Below, one piece after another: positions 1 to 7,477 of a DNA stretch of 16,101 nucleotides; position 1 is the first letter of the stretch, and the number at the start of each line of letters is the position of its first letter. Source of the stretch: Hyphomicrobiales bacterium. GTDB taxonomy: Bacteria > Pseudomonadota > Alphaproteobacteria > Rhizobiales > JAJFHC01. The stretch lies in the NCBI GenBank assembly GCA_021775835.1, contig JAJFHC010000094.1:1-16101 (forward strand), given 5' to 3'. Below the pieces are notes generated by a model. It was not told the DNA's origin, made no database searches, and saw nothing but the letters and a program-made list of their open reading frames with translations. The translations under genes were made by a program, and so were the position numbers.

Positions 1-5
1 AACAT
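1..5 (-). CDS. Start of a gene leaving the left edge
   Basis: Only the first codon and two more bases are inside the window. The complement of positions 3-5 reads ATG. A strong Shine-Dalgarno AGGAG (complement of 12-16) stands six bases upstream of it, which is ideal spacing and the reason for calling a start. The gene would follow the hybrid kinase in the same direction, 142 bases after its stop codon, with two hairpins between them. Nothing can be said about the product. Confidence 0.5.
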
Positions 6-60
6 TGTGGTCTCCTGTTTCAATGGTTTGGTTCGCACCACCATCAAAACGGAAAACCAT

Positions 61-116
61 CATCTCCTACAAGAGATGCGCCGCTCCCGATTCAGTTCGC
101 TGAAACGGGAGCGGTG
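61..116 (-). terminator. Tandem hairpins downstream of the hybrid kinase
   Basis: The first hairpin (79-116) pairs CCGCTCCCG (81-89) with CGGGAGCGG (106-114). After one A/A mismatch it continues as TTCAG (91-95) with CTGAA (100-104) around a four-base loop. The second (61-78) pairs CATCTC with GAGATG around a six-base loop. On the minus strand they lie 32 bases after the kinase stop codon. The first stem is long and GC-rich, as in an intrinsic terminator, but only a broken T-rich stretch (TTTTCCGTTTT) follows after the second hairpin. It may be a terminator, or a processing or stabilising element that lets some transcription reach the next gene. Confidence 0.5.
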
Positions 117-147
117 TCAGATAAAGTCGAAACTAGTTCAGTTGAGG

Positions 148-3100
148 CTAGGCAGATTCGGTTTCCCGACCCAAGAAGTCGGGTACGGCAGCGTCATCTT
201 TCGTCATCGACAGCCACTTTTCCAGCATTGCCGTCAATGGGTCCATGGCAATGGGTTTGGGTAAATAGTCATCCATACCGGCATCTGTGCAACGCTTGCG
301 GTCATTCTCCATCACATGTGCCGTAAGGGCGATGACGGGAGTTCTCTTTAGTCCATTTCGCGCTTCCAGGGATCTGATCGATCTGGTCGCTTCGAAGCCA
401 TCCATTTCTGGCATGGAAACGTCCATGAGGATGACATCGGCACCTTGTGTTTCAAACGTCTCCAGTGCCTCACGACCATTGTTCGTGATCATGAGAGATA
501 TGTTCAATCCATCAAGCATTTGCTCAACAACCAGCTGATTGACTTCGTTGTCCTCGGCAACCAGAACGCGTCGGCGTGTTGAAGGAGCGGGTTCGCCCCC
601 GGTATCGAGAGGCACAACACTATTCCGGGTTTGAGACGTGGCATCCGTGGCCCTTGGTTTCGATACTTCGCAGATGGTTGCTAGCAACTGGGAAGACCGT
701 GTCGGTTTCATGAGAAATCCAGCGACGCCAATTTCTCTGAATTTCCTTGCGTCTCCTACCTGTCCGACGGAAGTCAGCATGATCAGTGGCACGTCCGATA
801 TTTCTGGATCGGACTTGATGGCCCGTGCGAGTTCTTCCCCATCCATATCTGGCATCTGAAAGTCGAGTACAGCGAGGTCGAAGGGGTTGCCTTCAGATTT
901 TGCGGCTTTGAGTTCTGTGATGGCATCACGCCCACCGGGAGCGCTCACTGGACGCATGCCCCAGTTTTCGACTTGTTCACGGAGGATTTCAAGATTGAGT
1001 GGAATATCGTCCACTAGAAGAATACGAAGAGCACCAACGCTTTGTGCACCTGAACGCTCCGCCGCATCACTGTCATCAGTTTTCAAATCGATGGAAAATT
1101 CGAACTTCGACCCACGCCCGTATGTCGACTCTATACTGATTTCACCACCCATCAGCTCTATCAGGCGTTTGGAAATCGTAAGTCCCAATCCGGTTCCGCC
1201 GTATTGGCGCGTTGAAGACGTGTCAGCTTGATGGAATTTGTCAAATATGTTGGCAAGTTTGTGTTCGGGAATCCCGATTCCGGTATCCGTTACGCTGAAT
1301 TTGAGGTTGGCTGTACCATCCTGGATCTCGCCATCCACGTCGATCAGCACATGCCCGGAGGGCGTGAACTTTACGGCGTTACCCACGAGGTTGGTAATGA
1401 TCTGCCTTATCCGTCCGGCATCTCCTATCAACAGATCCGGCAGATCGGGCTTCACTCTCGTTATCAGTTCGAGATTCTTTTCCTCGACACTGCTCGACAT
1501 GAGCGTGGCAACGTCTTCGATCGCGCTGCGCAGATTGAAGGAGATCGGGTCCAGTTCAATTTTTCCAGCTTCAATTTTAGAGAAATCGAGTATGTCGTTG
1601 ATGATCGTAATGAGAGCCGATCCGGATTTGGTAATTGTTTCGACACATCTTGACTGCCGGTCATCCAGTGAGGTCCGGGAAAGTATCTCAGCCATGCCGA
1701 GTACACCGTTCATGGGTGTCCTGATTTCGTGGCTCATGTTTGCCAGGAAGTCAGACTTTGCCTGCAACGCCGCCTCGGCGTTCTCACGGGCGCGCTGAAG
1801 CTCCTGTTCCCGTTTTCTTTCCTCTGTAATGTCCATATATGCGGTTACAAAGCCGCCTTCAGGTACCGGATAACTCTCGAGCCTGAAAATCGAACCGTCT
1901 GGCCTTTCACTTTCCAGAACCCTTGGTTCGTTGGCTTCCAGAACGATCATTCTCTTTTCTACAAGTTCATCAACATCGCCTGAGCCAAAGTCGCCGTTTT
2001 CGGCATTCAGTCGAACAACTTTTTCAATCGGATCGCCGACCTTGATTCCGTTCTCGTGCAGATTGAATTTGTCGGCAAAGTTCGGGTTGTAGGCGCGAAG
2101 GATCATGTTCTCGTCACACCAAGTCAGCCCATGTCGTGTGTTGTCGAGTATTAACCGAAGAGTGTCGGACGTGTTCTTCAGTTCTGCTTCCCGACGACGC
2201 TCCTGCGTCACATCCATGTAAAATGTGACGAACCCACCTTCGGGAACCGGATATCCTTCGATCTGGATGATTGTGCCGTCTTCGCGGATACGCTCGAAGC
2301 TGTGAGCTTCGAACTTGCCGGCCAGGGCAACCCGCTCGGCAACCTGGGTCTCGACGTCTCCGGGGCCGTACTCGCCACGTTGGGCATTGTACCTGATGAT
2401 ATGGTCAAAAGGATCACCGACCTTGATCTGGTCCTCAGGAAAATCGAGCAGGCGCATGAACTCCTTGTTGCAGGCCCGAAGCACGAGGTTGTTGTCAATC
2501 CAGGACATGCCGTGTTTGGAGTTGTTGATGATGACACTGAGTGCCTGGGCATTCTCGTTGATCTGTTCCTGCTGGCGCTTAAGGGCCGTAATGTCCGTAT
2601 AGGTCGCCACGCCGCCGCCGCCCGGAAGCGGTCTGCTCAGAACCCGGAAAACCTTCCCGGTGGATTTGGTCGTCCGCTCCATTACAGAGGTGCTGCCGGG
2701 TTTGAAATTAGCCATCACCCGATCGACGACGTCCGGACTGGTCTCACCATAATCTCCGCGACGTGCACCGAACTCTACGAGCTTGCGGCGAGGCATTCCG
2801 CTTCTAAGAAGTTCCGCCGGCACATCCAGCAACTCGCGTAACCGATCGTTGCCGACAATCACATTGTCATCAGCATCATAGGCGAGCACACCCTGATCCA
2901 TGAGCGACACCACATTGAACAGCTGTTCGTGTGGCATGTCCCTTAGTTGATTGTCGGCTTGTTGTTTTTGGGAAACGATTTGGGGCCGGGCATTGGTTTC
3001 CGCGTCGGAAGTCTCGTTGACTGCAGGCCTCGAGCTGATGGCGGCAACCGACGACAGCATCAATATTGCTGTCGCCAACTGTGCCTGATCCATGCTTTCT

Positions 3101-3513
3101 ATGGCATCATCGGATTGTAGGTTCGGTTCGACAGCGGTCGATTTTGAGTGGGCTATTCGTTTGAGGATCAGGCTGGTGGCAAGGTTGCGTACCTTGTCGA
3201 GAGTTTGAGAATGACCGGCGTGCTTGGTGGCTGAGTGATCTAGAAGTTCACGGACCCATTCTGCAAATCGACCGAAATCGGCACTCAGGGCTTCATCCCG
3301 TTTCACGACCGTGGCAAGGCTGCCGGATTCTACCGATGCATCCGGAGCGCTGTGCCCGGAAAACGAACAGGTTTCTTCGAATTTTCGAATGGCGCGATTG
3401 AGGTCGCGAGCGGTCTGGGTATTGGTGCCTGCGGTCGATGACACTTCACCATGGATATGGAGTGCTAAATGAAGTGTCAGTTCCATCAGGATTGATTGAG
3501 ACGATTTCGACAC
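148..3513 (-). CDS. Soluble hybrid sensor histidine kinase, three PAS domains and two receivers
   Basis: This 1121-residue multidomain kinase would autophosphorylate on histidine and pass phosphate to its own receivers. Residues 1-190 are a region I do not recognise. PAS domains lie at about 197-312, 322-436 and 448-566; the last two are near copies of each other. HisKA has the phospho-acceptor His595 in SHEIRTP. The ATPase domain has an N-box near Asn708/Asn712, DTGIGIP at 733-739 and GTGLGL at 773-778. Receiver 1 has Asp835/Asp836, phospho-Asp884 and Lys936; receiver 2 has Glu987/Asp988, phospho-Asp1031 and Lys1086. All catalytic residues are present. There is no membrane segment, so it should act in the cytosol, and no HPt domain, so a separate phosphotransferase is expected. 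The start is GTG with a weak ribosome site; ATG at residue 10 is the alternative. A CtrA-type box lies 97 bases upstream. The ligand is unknown. Confidence 0.93.
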   Translation of the reverse strand: MSKSSQSILMELTLHLALHIHGEVSSTAGTNTQTARDLNRAIRKFEETCSFSGHSAPDASVESGSLATVVKRDEALSADFGRFAEWVRELLDHSATKHAGHSQTLDKVRNLATSLILKRIAHSKSTAVEPNLQSDDAIESMDQAQLATAILMLSSVAAISSRPAVNETSDAETNARPQIVSQKQQADNQLRDMPHEQLFNVVSLMDQGVLAYDADDNVIVGNDRLRELLDVPAELLRSGMPRRKLVEFGARRGDYGETSPDVVDRVMANFKPGSTSVMERTTKSTGKVFRVLSRPLPGGGGVATYTDITALKRQQEQINENAQALSVIINNSKHGMSWIDNNLVLRACNKEFMRLLDFPEDQIKVGDPFDHIIRYNAQRGEYGPGDVETQVAERVALAGKFEAHSFERIREDGTIIQIEGYPVPEGGFVTFYMDVTQERRREAELKNTSDTLRLILDNTRHGLTWCDENMILRAYNPNFADKFNLHENGIKVGDPIEKVVRLNAENGDFGSGDVDELVEKRMIVLEANEPRVLESERPDGSIFRLESYPVPEGGFVTAYMDITEERKREQELQRARENAEAALQAKSDFLANMSHEIRTPMNGVLGMAEILSRTSLDDRQSRCVETITKSGSALITIINDILDFSKIEAGKIELDPISFNLRSAIEDVATLMSSSVEEKNLELITRVKPDLPDLLIGDAGRIRQIITNLVGNAVKFTPSGHVLIDVDGEIQDGTANLKFSVTDTGIGIPEHKLANIFDKFHQADTSSTRQYGGTGLGLTISKRLIELMGGEISIESTYGRGSKFEFSIDLKTDDSDAAERSGAQSVGALRILLVDDIPLNLEILREQVENWGMRPVSAPGGRDAITELKAAKSEGNPFDLAVLDFQMPDMDGEELARAIKSDPEISDVPLIMLTSVGQVGDARKFREIGVAGFLMKPTRSSQLLATICEVSKPRATDATSQTRNSVVPLDTGGEPAPSTRRRVLVAEDNEVNQLVVEQMLDGLNISLMITNNGREALETFETQGADVILMDVSMPEMDGFEATRSIRSLEARNGLKRTPVIALTAHVMENDRKRCTDAGMDDYLPKPIAMDPLTAMLEKWLSMTKDDAAVPDFLGRETESA

Positions 3514-3556
3514 GTGATCTGTCCGAGTGCTGGAAACTGGATAGGTACGTTTGCCG

Positions 3557-3594
3557 AACTGTCATAGAACAGTTATCTCCAAACGGTGTGGAGA
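3557..3594 (-). repeat. Two small inverted repeats in the kinase leader
   Basis: AACTGT (3557-3562) pairs with ACAGTT (3569-3574), and TCTCCA (3576-3581) pairs with TGGAGA (3589-3594). Both are perfect 6-bp arms with loops of six or seven bases. They lie between the CtrA-type box and the kinase start, so they could form consecutive hairpins in the 5' leader or be protein-binding half-sites. Arms this short can occur by chance. Confidence 0.3.
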
Positions 3595-3610
3595 GTGTAG
3601 ATTTACATGG

Positions 3611-3626
3611 TTAACCAACGCTTAAC
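3611..3626. promoter_or_regulatory. CtrA-type binding box (TTAA-N7-TTAAC)
   Basis: The sequence TTAACCAACGCTTAAC matches the full alphaproteobacterial CtrA consensus TTAA-N7-TTAAC. It sits inside a larger perfect inverted repeat, CATGGTTAA (3606-3614) and TTAACCATG (3622-3630), so it reads well on both strands. It is 97 bases upstream of the hybrid kinase start and the only complete match I found in the window. The position suits control of the kinase by CtrA, the response regulator of cell cycle, motility and development in alphaproteobacteria. Binding is inferred from the motif alone. Confidence 0.6.
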
Positions 3627-3656
3627 CATGACGTTTGAGCAGGTGGTTTGAAAGTA

Positions 3657-3692
3657 AAGGGGGGAGACTTTCTAACAAAATCTACCCCCCTT
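3657..3692 (-). terminator. Rho-independent terminator of the EF-hand gene
   Basis: AAGGGGGG (3657-3664) pairs perfectly with CCCCCCTT (3685-3692). The stem extends by AGA with TCT across a one-base bulge, leaving a 13-base loop. Read on the minus strand, the hairpin begins 17 bases after the EF-hand stop codon and runs into the T-rich tail TTTACTTT. Position, stem and tail all agree. Confidence 0.7.
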
Positions 3693-3708
3693 GTGACTAC
3701 ATCTCGGA

Positions 3709-4227
3709 TTATTCAGCGTTTTTGCGCTTTTCCCTGCGATCCCGATGACGCCAGCCACGCCGGCGGCGGTCATCCTTTGAAATGACGCCATCGTCGTTCC
3801 GGTCCATGCGGTCAAACATGTTGTCGGTGGGCGCGTCCACTTCCGAGAATGTCACGCCGGAGTTGCCGTCCGCGTCAAAGAACTGGAACACGCGAACCAT
3901 CCCCATAGACGAAATATCGAGCCAAAGCGGCTTGAATTCATCAAGGGAGAGCGATCCGTTGTTGTCGGCGTCATATTTCTTGACAAGATCCTGTTGCGTC
4001 TTCGTGACTTCCTCACGCGTGATCTTGCCGTCATTGTTGACATCGTGACGCTTGATCAGATTTTTCATGATGCCATGTCGAAGCCCCATGCCATGTCCTT
4101 TGTATCCATGGTGCTTGCCATGACCGCTGCCCCAGCCGCGCTCTGCGTAGGCGACGCCCGCAACACCCGCTGTTCCCAGGGCGACGGCGGTGAATGCTGC
4201 AATAGCAAGTTTTTGACCTTTGTTCAT
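3709..4227 (-). CDS. Secreted EF-hand calcium-binding protein
   Basis: This 172-residue protein probably binds Ca2+ in the periplasm or outside the cell. The chosen start has GAGG seven bases upstream and opens a clear signal peptide (MNKGQKLAIAAF..., likely cleavage after AYA, residue 28); the upstream in-frame start would bury it. A Gly/His-rich stretch (about 31-52) follows, then four EF-hand loops. Loops 1 (Asp62-Glu73) and 2 (Asp86-Glu97) are canonical. Loop 3 (Asp118-Glu129) has Ser in place of the usual Gly at position 6, and loop 4 (Asp142-Asp153) ends in Asp instead of Glu, so both may bind more weakly. The tail (154-172) is strongly basic. The gene is divergent from an OmpR-type two-component pair and shares a 195-bp control region with it, which suggests it is a target or signal partner of that pair. 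Confidence 0.85.
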   Translation of the reverse strand: MNKGQKLAIAAFTAVALGTAGVAGVAYAERGWGSGHGKHHGYKGHGMGLRHGIMKNLIKRHDVNNDGKITREEVTKTQQDLVKKYDADNNGSLSLDEFKPLWLDISSMGMVRVFQFFDADGNSGVTFSEVDAPTDNMFDRMDRNDDGVISKDDRRRRGWRHRDRREKRKNAE

Positions 4228-4337
4228 TTTCAACCTCGTTGGTTTGTTCGTTGGACAGTCCATATATGGTCGACGTTTGTCTCAGAACTACGGCGCAAAT
4301 GGGTGGTTTTGGTCGCAACGTGTGCCAGTGCTTGGAA

Positions 4338-4355
4338 CTGATACATTCTGATACA
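4338..4355. promoter_or_regulatory. Tandem 8-bp direct repeat, candidate response-regulator site
   Basis: CTGATACA occurs twice (4338-4345 and 4348-4355), separated by TT, so the period is exactly 10 bp, one helical turn. OmpR/PhoB-family regulators bind as head-to-tail dimers on direct repeats spaced by about 10-11 bp, and such a regulator starts 67 bases downstream. The repeat lies between the regulator and the divergent EF-hand gene, so one site could serve both promoters. The assignment is inferred from spacing and position. Confidence 0.5.
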
Positions 4356-4408
4356 AGTTTTTTGCCCATGCCGCGCGAGACAACCATATTCTGTCAATCC
4401 GAGCCCGG

Positions 4409-4414
4409 TATAGA
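4409..4414 (+). promoter_or_regulatory. Possible -10 element next to the response-regulator start
   Basis: TATAGA ends only eight bases before the response-regulator ATG, and there is no recognisable Shine-Dalgarno sequence before that ATG. If this is the -10 box, the transcript would begin at or beside the start codon and be leaderless, a mode found in many alphaproteobacterial genes. No convincing -35 lies at 16-18 bases, although an upstream activator site is present. Confidence 0.3.
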
Positions 4415-4422
4415 ATGCAGAT

Positions 4423-5142
4423 ATGGATACAACGCCTCATATTCTCGTCGTTGACGATCATCACGATATTCGTGAGTTGCTTGCAAAGTTCCTCGTAAAA
4501 CACGGTTTGCGGGTAACCACGGCGATGGACGCGGCCTCTGCCCGCGCCACCCTCAAATCCGCCGCGTACGATCTTGTCGTTCTCGACGTCATGATGCCTG
4601 GTGAGGACGGTCTATCGTTGTGCCGGTCCTTGCGGGAAACAACATCCCTGCCAGTCATCTTGTTAACGGCCATGGCAGAGGAGACCGACCGAATTGTGGG
4701 TCTGGAACTGGGCGCGGACGACTATGTAACAAAGCCGTTCAATCCACGAGAGTTGCTAGCACGGATCAAAGCGGTCTTGCGCCGGGTGGCTGCGTTGCCG
4801 CCGAGCAGGGAACCTGAAACCGGTGAGTGTTACAGATTTGGACGTTGGACACTGGACACGGACAAGCGGGAACTGAAGGACGAAGGAGGCAATGTCGAGA
4901 TACTGAGCTCAGGTGAGTTCCTGTTGCTGTCGGTTTTCCTGAGCCGTCCTGGCATTGTGCTGAATAGAGACCAACTGCTCGATCTGACGAGGGGTCGTTC
5001 GACCCGGGTTTTCGACCGAAGCATCGACAATCAAGTGTCGCGGCTACGGCGCAAGATCGAGCGCGATCCAAAGCGCCCCAAGTTGGTTCTCACTGTTTGG
5101 GGCGGGGGATACAAGTTTAGCGAAACGGTCGAACGGATATGA
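4423..5142 (+). CDS. OmpR-family response regulator
   Basis: This 239-residue two-component transcription factor has the usual family length. The receiver domain (about 5-120) has acidic Asp11/Asp12, phospho-acceptor Asp55 in VVLDVMMPG, Thr82 and the conserved Lys104 in DDYVTKPF. The C-terminal winged helix (about 135-236) ends in the typical VWGGGYKF strand. The receiver begins at residue 6, so no earlier start is needed. Its TGA overlaps the ATG of the histidine kinase by four bases (ATGA at 5139-5142), so the two are translationally coupled partners. The divergent EF-hand gene and the direct repeat in between make that gene the likeliest target, with autoregulation also possible. The stimulus is not known; calcium or another cation is a guess from the neighbour. 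Confidence 0.93.
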   Translation: MDTTPHILVVDDHHDIRELLAKFLVKHGLRVTTAMDAASARATLKSAAYDLVVLDVMMPGEDGLSLCRSLRETTSLPVILLTAMAEETDRIVGLELGADDYVTKPFNPRELLARIKAVLRRVAALPPSREPETGECYRFGRWTLDTDKRELKDEGGNVEILSSGEFLLLSVFLSRPGIVLNRDQLLDLTRGRSTRVFDRSIDNQVSRLRRKIERDPKRPKLVLTVWGGGYKFSETVERI

Positions 5143-6533
5143 AGCGGTTGTTTCCGCAAAGTATCGCCGGGCGATTGATTGCCCTTCTTCTGTGCGCGAT
5201 TGTTGTCGCCCAGATAGCAACCGGATTGCTGTTCTACCGTGAGCGCCGAGAGGTGTTGTCGTTGTTGAACCGTGAATTTCTGGTCGGACGCATCGTGGCA
5301 ATGGTGCACCTTGTTGAAGGCAGCCCCTTCGAACTCCACGACAGTCTTGTTGCAACTGCTAGCACACGCCGGCTGCGATTTTGGATTTCCGATGAGAGTT
5401 TCATTGATGCCAACGGGACTATTGGCAGAAAGGCGCAGCAACTGCGGCTTGGTTTGGGGAACGCGCTGGCGCCATCGCAAAGGACCGTTCGTATTGATTT
5501 GTCTGCCCGAAAGAGCGAAGTCAGAAAACACCACGACCGGTGGTCCCGAGGTGGGGAACGACGCAAGCGCAAGAACTGGCGATGGAGAGGAGGGGGCACA
5601 AACGGCCTCTATCTGTCCGTTCAACTGGCGTCAGGGCGGTGGCTCAATCTGTATGCTGATGCTCACGCGCACCGGTTTCCACTGCGTGGCCCCTGGCTCT
5701 TCTCATTGCTTCTGATGGCGTTAGCCATAACAGTCATCGTGATCGTCATGATTCGCCGTATCACGAAGCCAATGAAGAATCTGGCCGATGCGGCGGACCG
5801 ATTGGGTCGCGGTGAAACTGTTGCTCCACTTGCTGTATCGGGGCCTAGGGAGATCCAGCGGACCAATCACGCCTTCAACGAAATGCGGGAAAGATTGGTC
5901 AGGTTTGTGGACGGTCGAACGAGAACACTTGCCGCTATAAGTCACGATCTGAGGACGCCGATTACAAGTCTGCGGTTGCGGGCCGAATTTGTTGACGATG
6001 AGGAAACTCGCAACAAGATCATTGAAACTCTCGACGAGATGCAACGAATGGTCGAGGCAACGCTCGCATTTGCTCGAGAAGAGTCGGCCGAGGAGGAAAC
6101 GCAGTCTGTTGACATAGGAGAGCTTGTCAAATCGATATGCCGCGAATTTGACGAAATAGGCCACGAACTAACCTGCACGATCTCTTCGACAATCGAAGGC
6201 CGGTGCCGGCCGACTGCGTTGAAACGTGCGATTCGGAACCTCACAGAGAATGCGGTGACTTACGGCAAACGCGCTACCTTATCGGCGGACCGAGAGGGGA
6301 ACGATGCCGTCATAAGCATCGTGGACGAAGGTCCGGGCATACCTGCTGACAAAACCGAGGATGTCTTCGAACCATTTGCCCGACTAGAGACATCACGCAA
6401 CCGAAACACCGGTGGCGTTGGACTCGGACTTTCGATTGCCCGATCCATTGTCCGGAATCATGGCGGAGAAATCAGTTTGAAGAATCTCGAACAAGGTGGC
6501 CTTGAAGTCATTGTCCGCTTTCCCGTTGCATAG
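5139..6533 (+). CDS. Membrane sensor histidine kinase, EnvZ-like layout
   Basis: This 464-residue kinase is the partner of the response regulator it overlaps. Transmembrane helix 1 is at about 11-32, a periplasmic sensor region at 33-185, helix 2 at 186-206 and HAMP at about 207-258. HisKA has His269 in ISHDLRTP. The ATPase domain shows Asn367/Asn371, DEGPGIP (396-402) and GVGLGLS (from 426), so it should be active. The odd part is periplasmic residues 124-153: 13 Arg/Lys and two His within about 30 positions, plus three Trp. This basic, Trp-rich insert could contact an anionic ligand, lipid or envelope polymer, or the acidic loops of the neighbouring EF-hand protein; those are guesses. The gene ends 48 bp from the convergent cytochrome gene, with no clear terminator between them. 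Confidence 0.92.
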   Translation: MKRLFPQSIAGRLIALLLCAIVVAQIATGLLFYRERREVLSLLNREFLVGRIVAMVHLVEGSPFELHDSLVATASTRRLRFWISDESFIDANGTIGRKAQQLRLGLGNALAPSQRTVRIDLSARKSEVRKHHDRWSRGGERRKRKNWRWRGGGTNGLYLSVQLASGRWLNLYADAHAHRFPLRGPWLFSLLLMALAITVIVIVMIRRITKPMKNLADAADRLGRGETVAPLAVSGPREIQRTNHAFNEMRERLVRFVDGRTRTLAAISHDLRTPITSLRLRAEFVDDEETRNKIIETLDEMQRMVEATLAFAREESAEEETQSVDIGELVKSICREFDEIGHELTCTISSTIEGRCRPTALKRAIRNLTENAVTYGKRATLSADREGNDAVISIVDEGPGIPADKTEDVFEPFARLETSRNRNTGGVGLGLSIARSIVRNHGGEISLKNLEQGGLEVIVRFPVA

Positions 6534-6581
6534 AATTGGGCGTCATGGAGATCGTTTTTAGAACACATGTTCGAGTTCGGG

Positions 6582-7349
6582 TCAGTCCGCATCCAGCGTT
6601 TGCAGGTATGCGAAAAGATCCGCAACCTGGCGATCCAGCATGAATCGCAGTGAGAGCATTTCCGCTGACGGCACACCGTAGAGAATTTTGTGCAAGGCCT
6701 GTTCCGGTCGGTTTCGTGAAATCCAGCCCAGGGATGACTTGTCTCCGTGTTCCCCGATCAGGTGAGCTTTACCATCGGGCTGATGGCAGTTCATGCAGGC
6801 ACCTTCAAATATGTCGCGGCCGCGCACAGGATCACCAGTTCCACGCCCCTGAACATCCACAACGAGTGACTGATCGAATTGCCCCAGACTGACAAAGAGG
6901 GAGAGCAATGACAGTGTCATTTCACTCATGACTTCAGGTGGATAGTCATGGGGTTGCGCCAGAATGCGTTTTTCAATGAGTTTTGGATCCTGCCCGGCGA
7001 GTGGTCGCAGTGAGACAAAAGCATCCTTTGCGCCCAATTTTCCACGTTCGCCGTTCTTTCCGCTGTAGTCCCAGCCGTGGCAAGCAACACAGCGCCGGCT
7101 CATTGGGCCGATCTGGGGTAACGACTTCGGATAGGACGGGTGGGTCCCAGGCGGAGAGGGAACGCCGGTCATGGTCCAGATGTCGTCATAGAGTTTGCCA
7201 CCAAGTGCCAGGATGAACCCGCCACCAAAATCTTCGATCTGAATGGGGACAGGGTGCGGCAAGGCAGCGTCACCGTCGGCGGCCAATGCTGAGAAACTGC
7301 CTACCAAGCAAAGTGACAGCACTGCTGCAAAACGTACAATGATAATCAT
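6582..7349 (-). CDS. Secreted diheme cytochrome c
   Basis: This 255-residue protein has a signal peptide (about 1-24, cleavage near ALA|AD) and two heme c attachment motifs: CVACH (Cys87, Cys90, His91) and CMNCH (Cys184, Cys187, His188). It therefore has two cytochrome c domains and should carry electrons in the periplasm. Candidate distal Met ligands are Met140/Met143 for the first heme and Met230/Met236 for the second. Redox partners cannot be read from the sequence. The ribosome site is weak (GGGA about 13 bases upstream). A perfect FNR/FixK-type box ends 70 bases before the start, so expression is probably raised at low oxygen. The gene follows the HxH membrane protein in the same direction after 128 bases, but probably has its own promoter. 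Confidence 0.9.
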   Translation of the reverse strand: MIIIVRFAAVLSLCLVGSFSALAADGDAALPHPVPIQIEDFGGGFILALGGKLYDDIWTMTGVPSPPGTHPSYPKSLPQIGPMSRRCVACHGWDYSGKNGERGKLGAKDAFVSLRPLAGQDPKLIEKRILAQPHDYPPEVMSEMTLSLLSLFVSLGQFDQSLVVDVQGRGTGDPVRGRDIFEGACMNCHQPDGKAHLIGEHGDKSSLGWISRNRPEQALHKILYGVPSAEMLSLRFMLDRQVADLFAYLQTLDAD

Positions 7350-7419
7350 AAGAGTTACATCCCGGCGTAAGACAAATGGCTACAAAGGGATATTCAACAT
7401 GTTCAAGGCTAGGGCCGCC

Positions 7420-7433
7420 TTGATCGGGATCAA
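7420..7433 (-). promoter_or_regulatory. FNR/FixK-type box upstream of the diheme cytochrome
   Basis: TTGATCGGGATCAA is a perfect match to TTGAT-N4-ATCAA, the consensus bound by Fnr, FnrL, Anr and FixK regulators. It lies 70 bases upstream of the cytochrome start. An activator site centred at -41.5 would put transcription start near 7385 and leave a 36-base leader; the A/T-rich GAATAT (complement of 7390-7395) lies close to the expected -10 position. Motif, spacing and a c-type cytochrome target fit known oxygen-responsive control. Confidence 0.7.
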
Positions 7434-7477
7434 TTGTCGCGATGGATCAGAGGAAATTCGGCTCAGCGGCGTTCGTT

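Noticed and set aside
6534..6581. Terminator between the sensor kinase and the convergent cytochrome gene
   Set aside because: Only a 4-bp GAAC/GTTC pairing around ACAT is present; too short to call a terminator in either direction.
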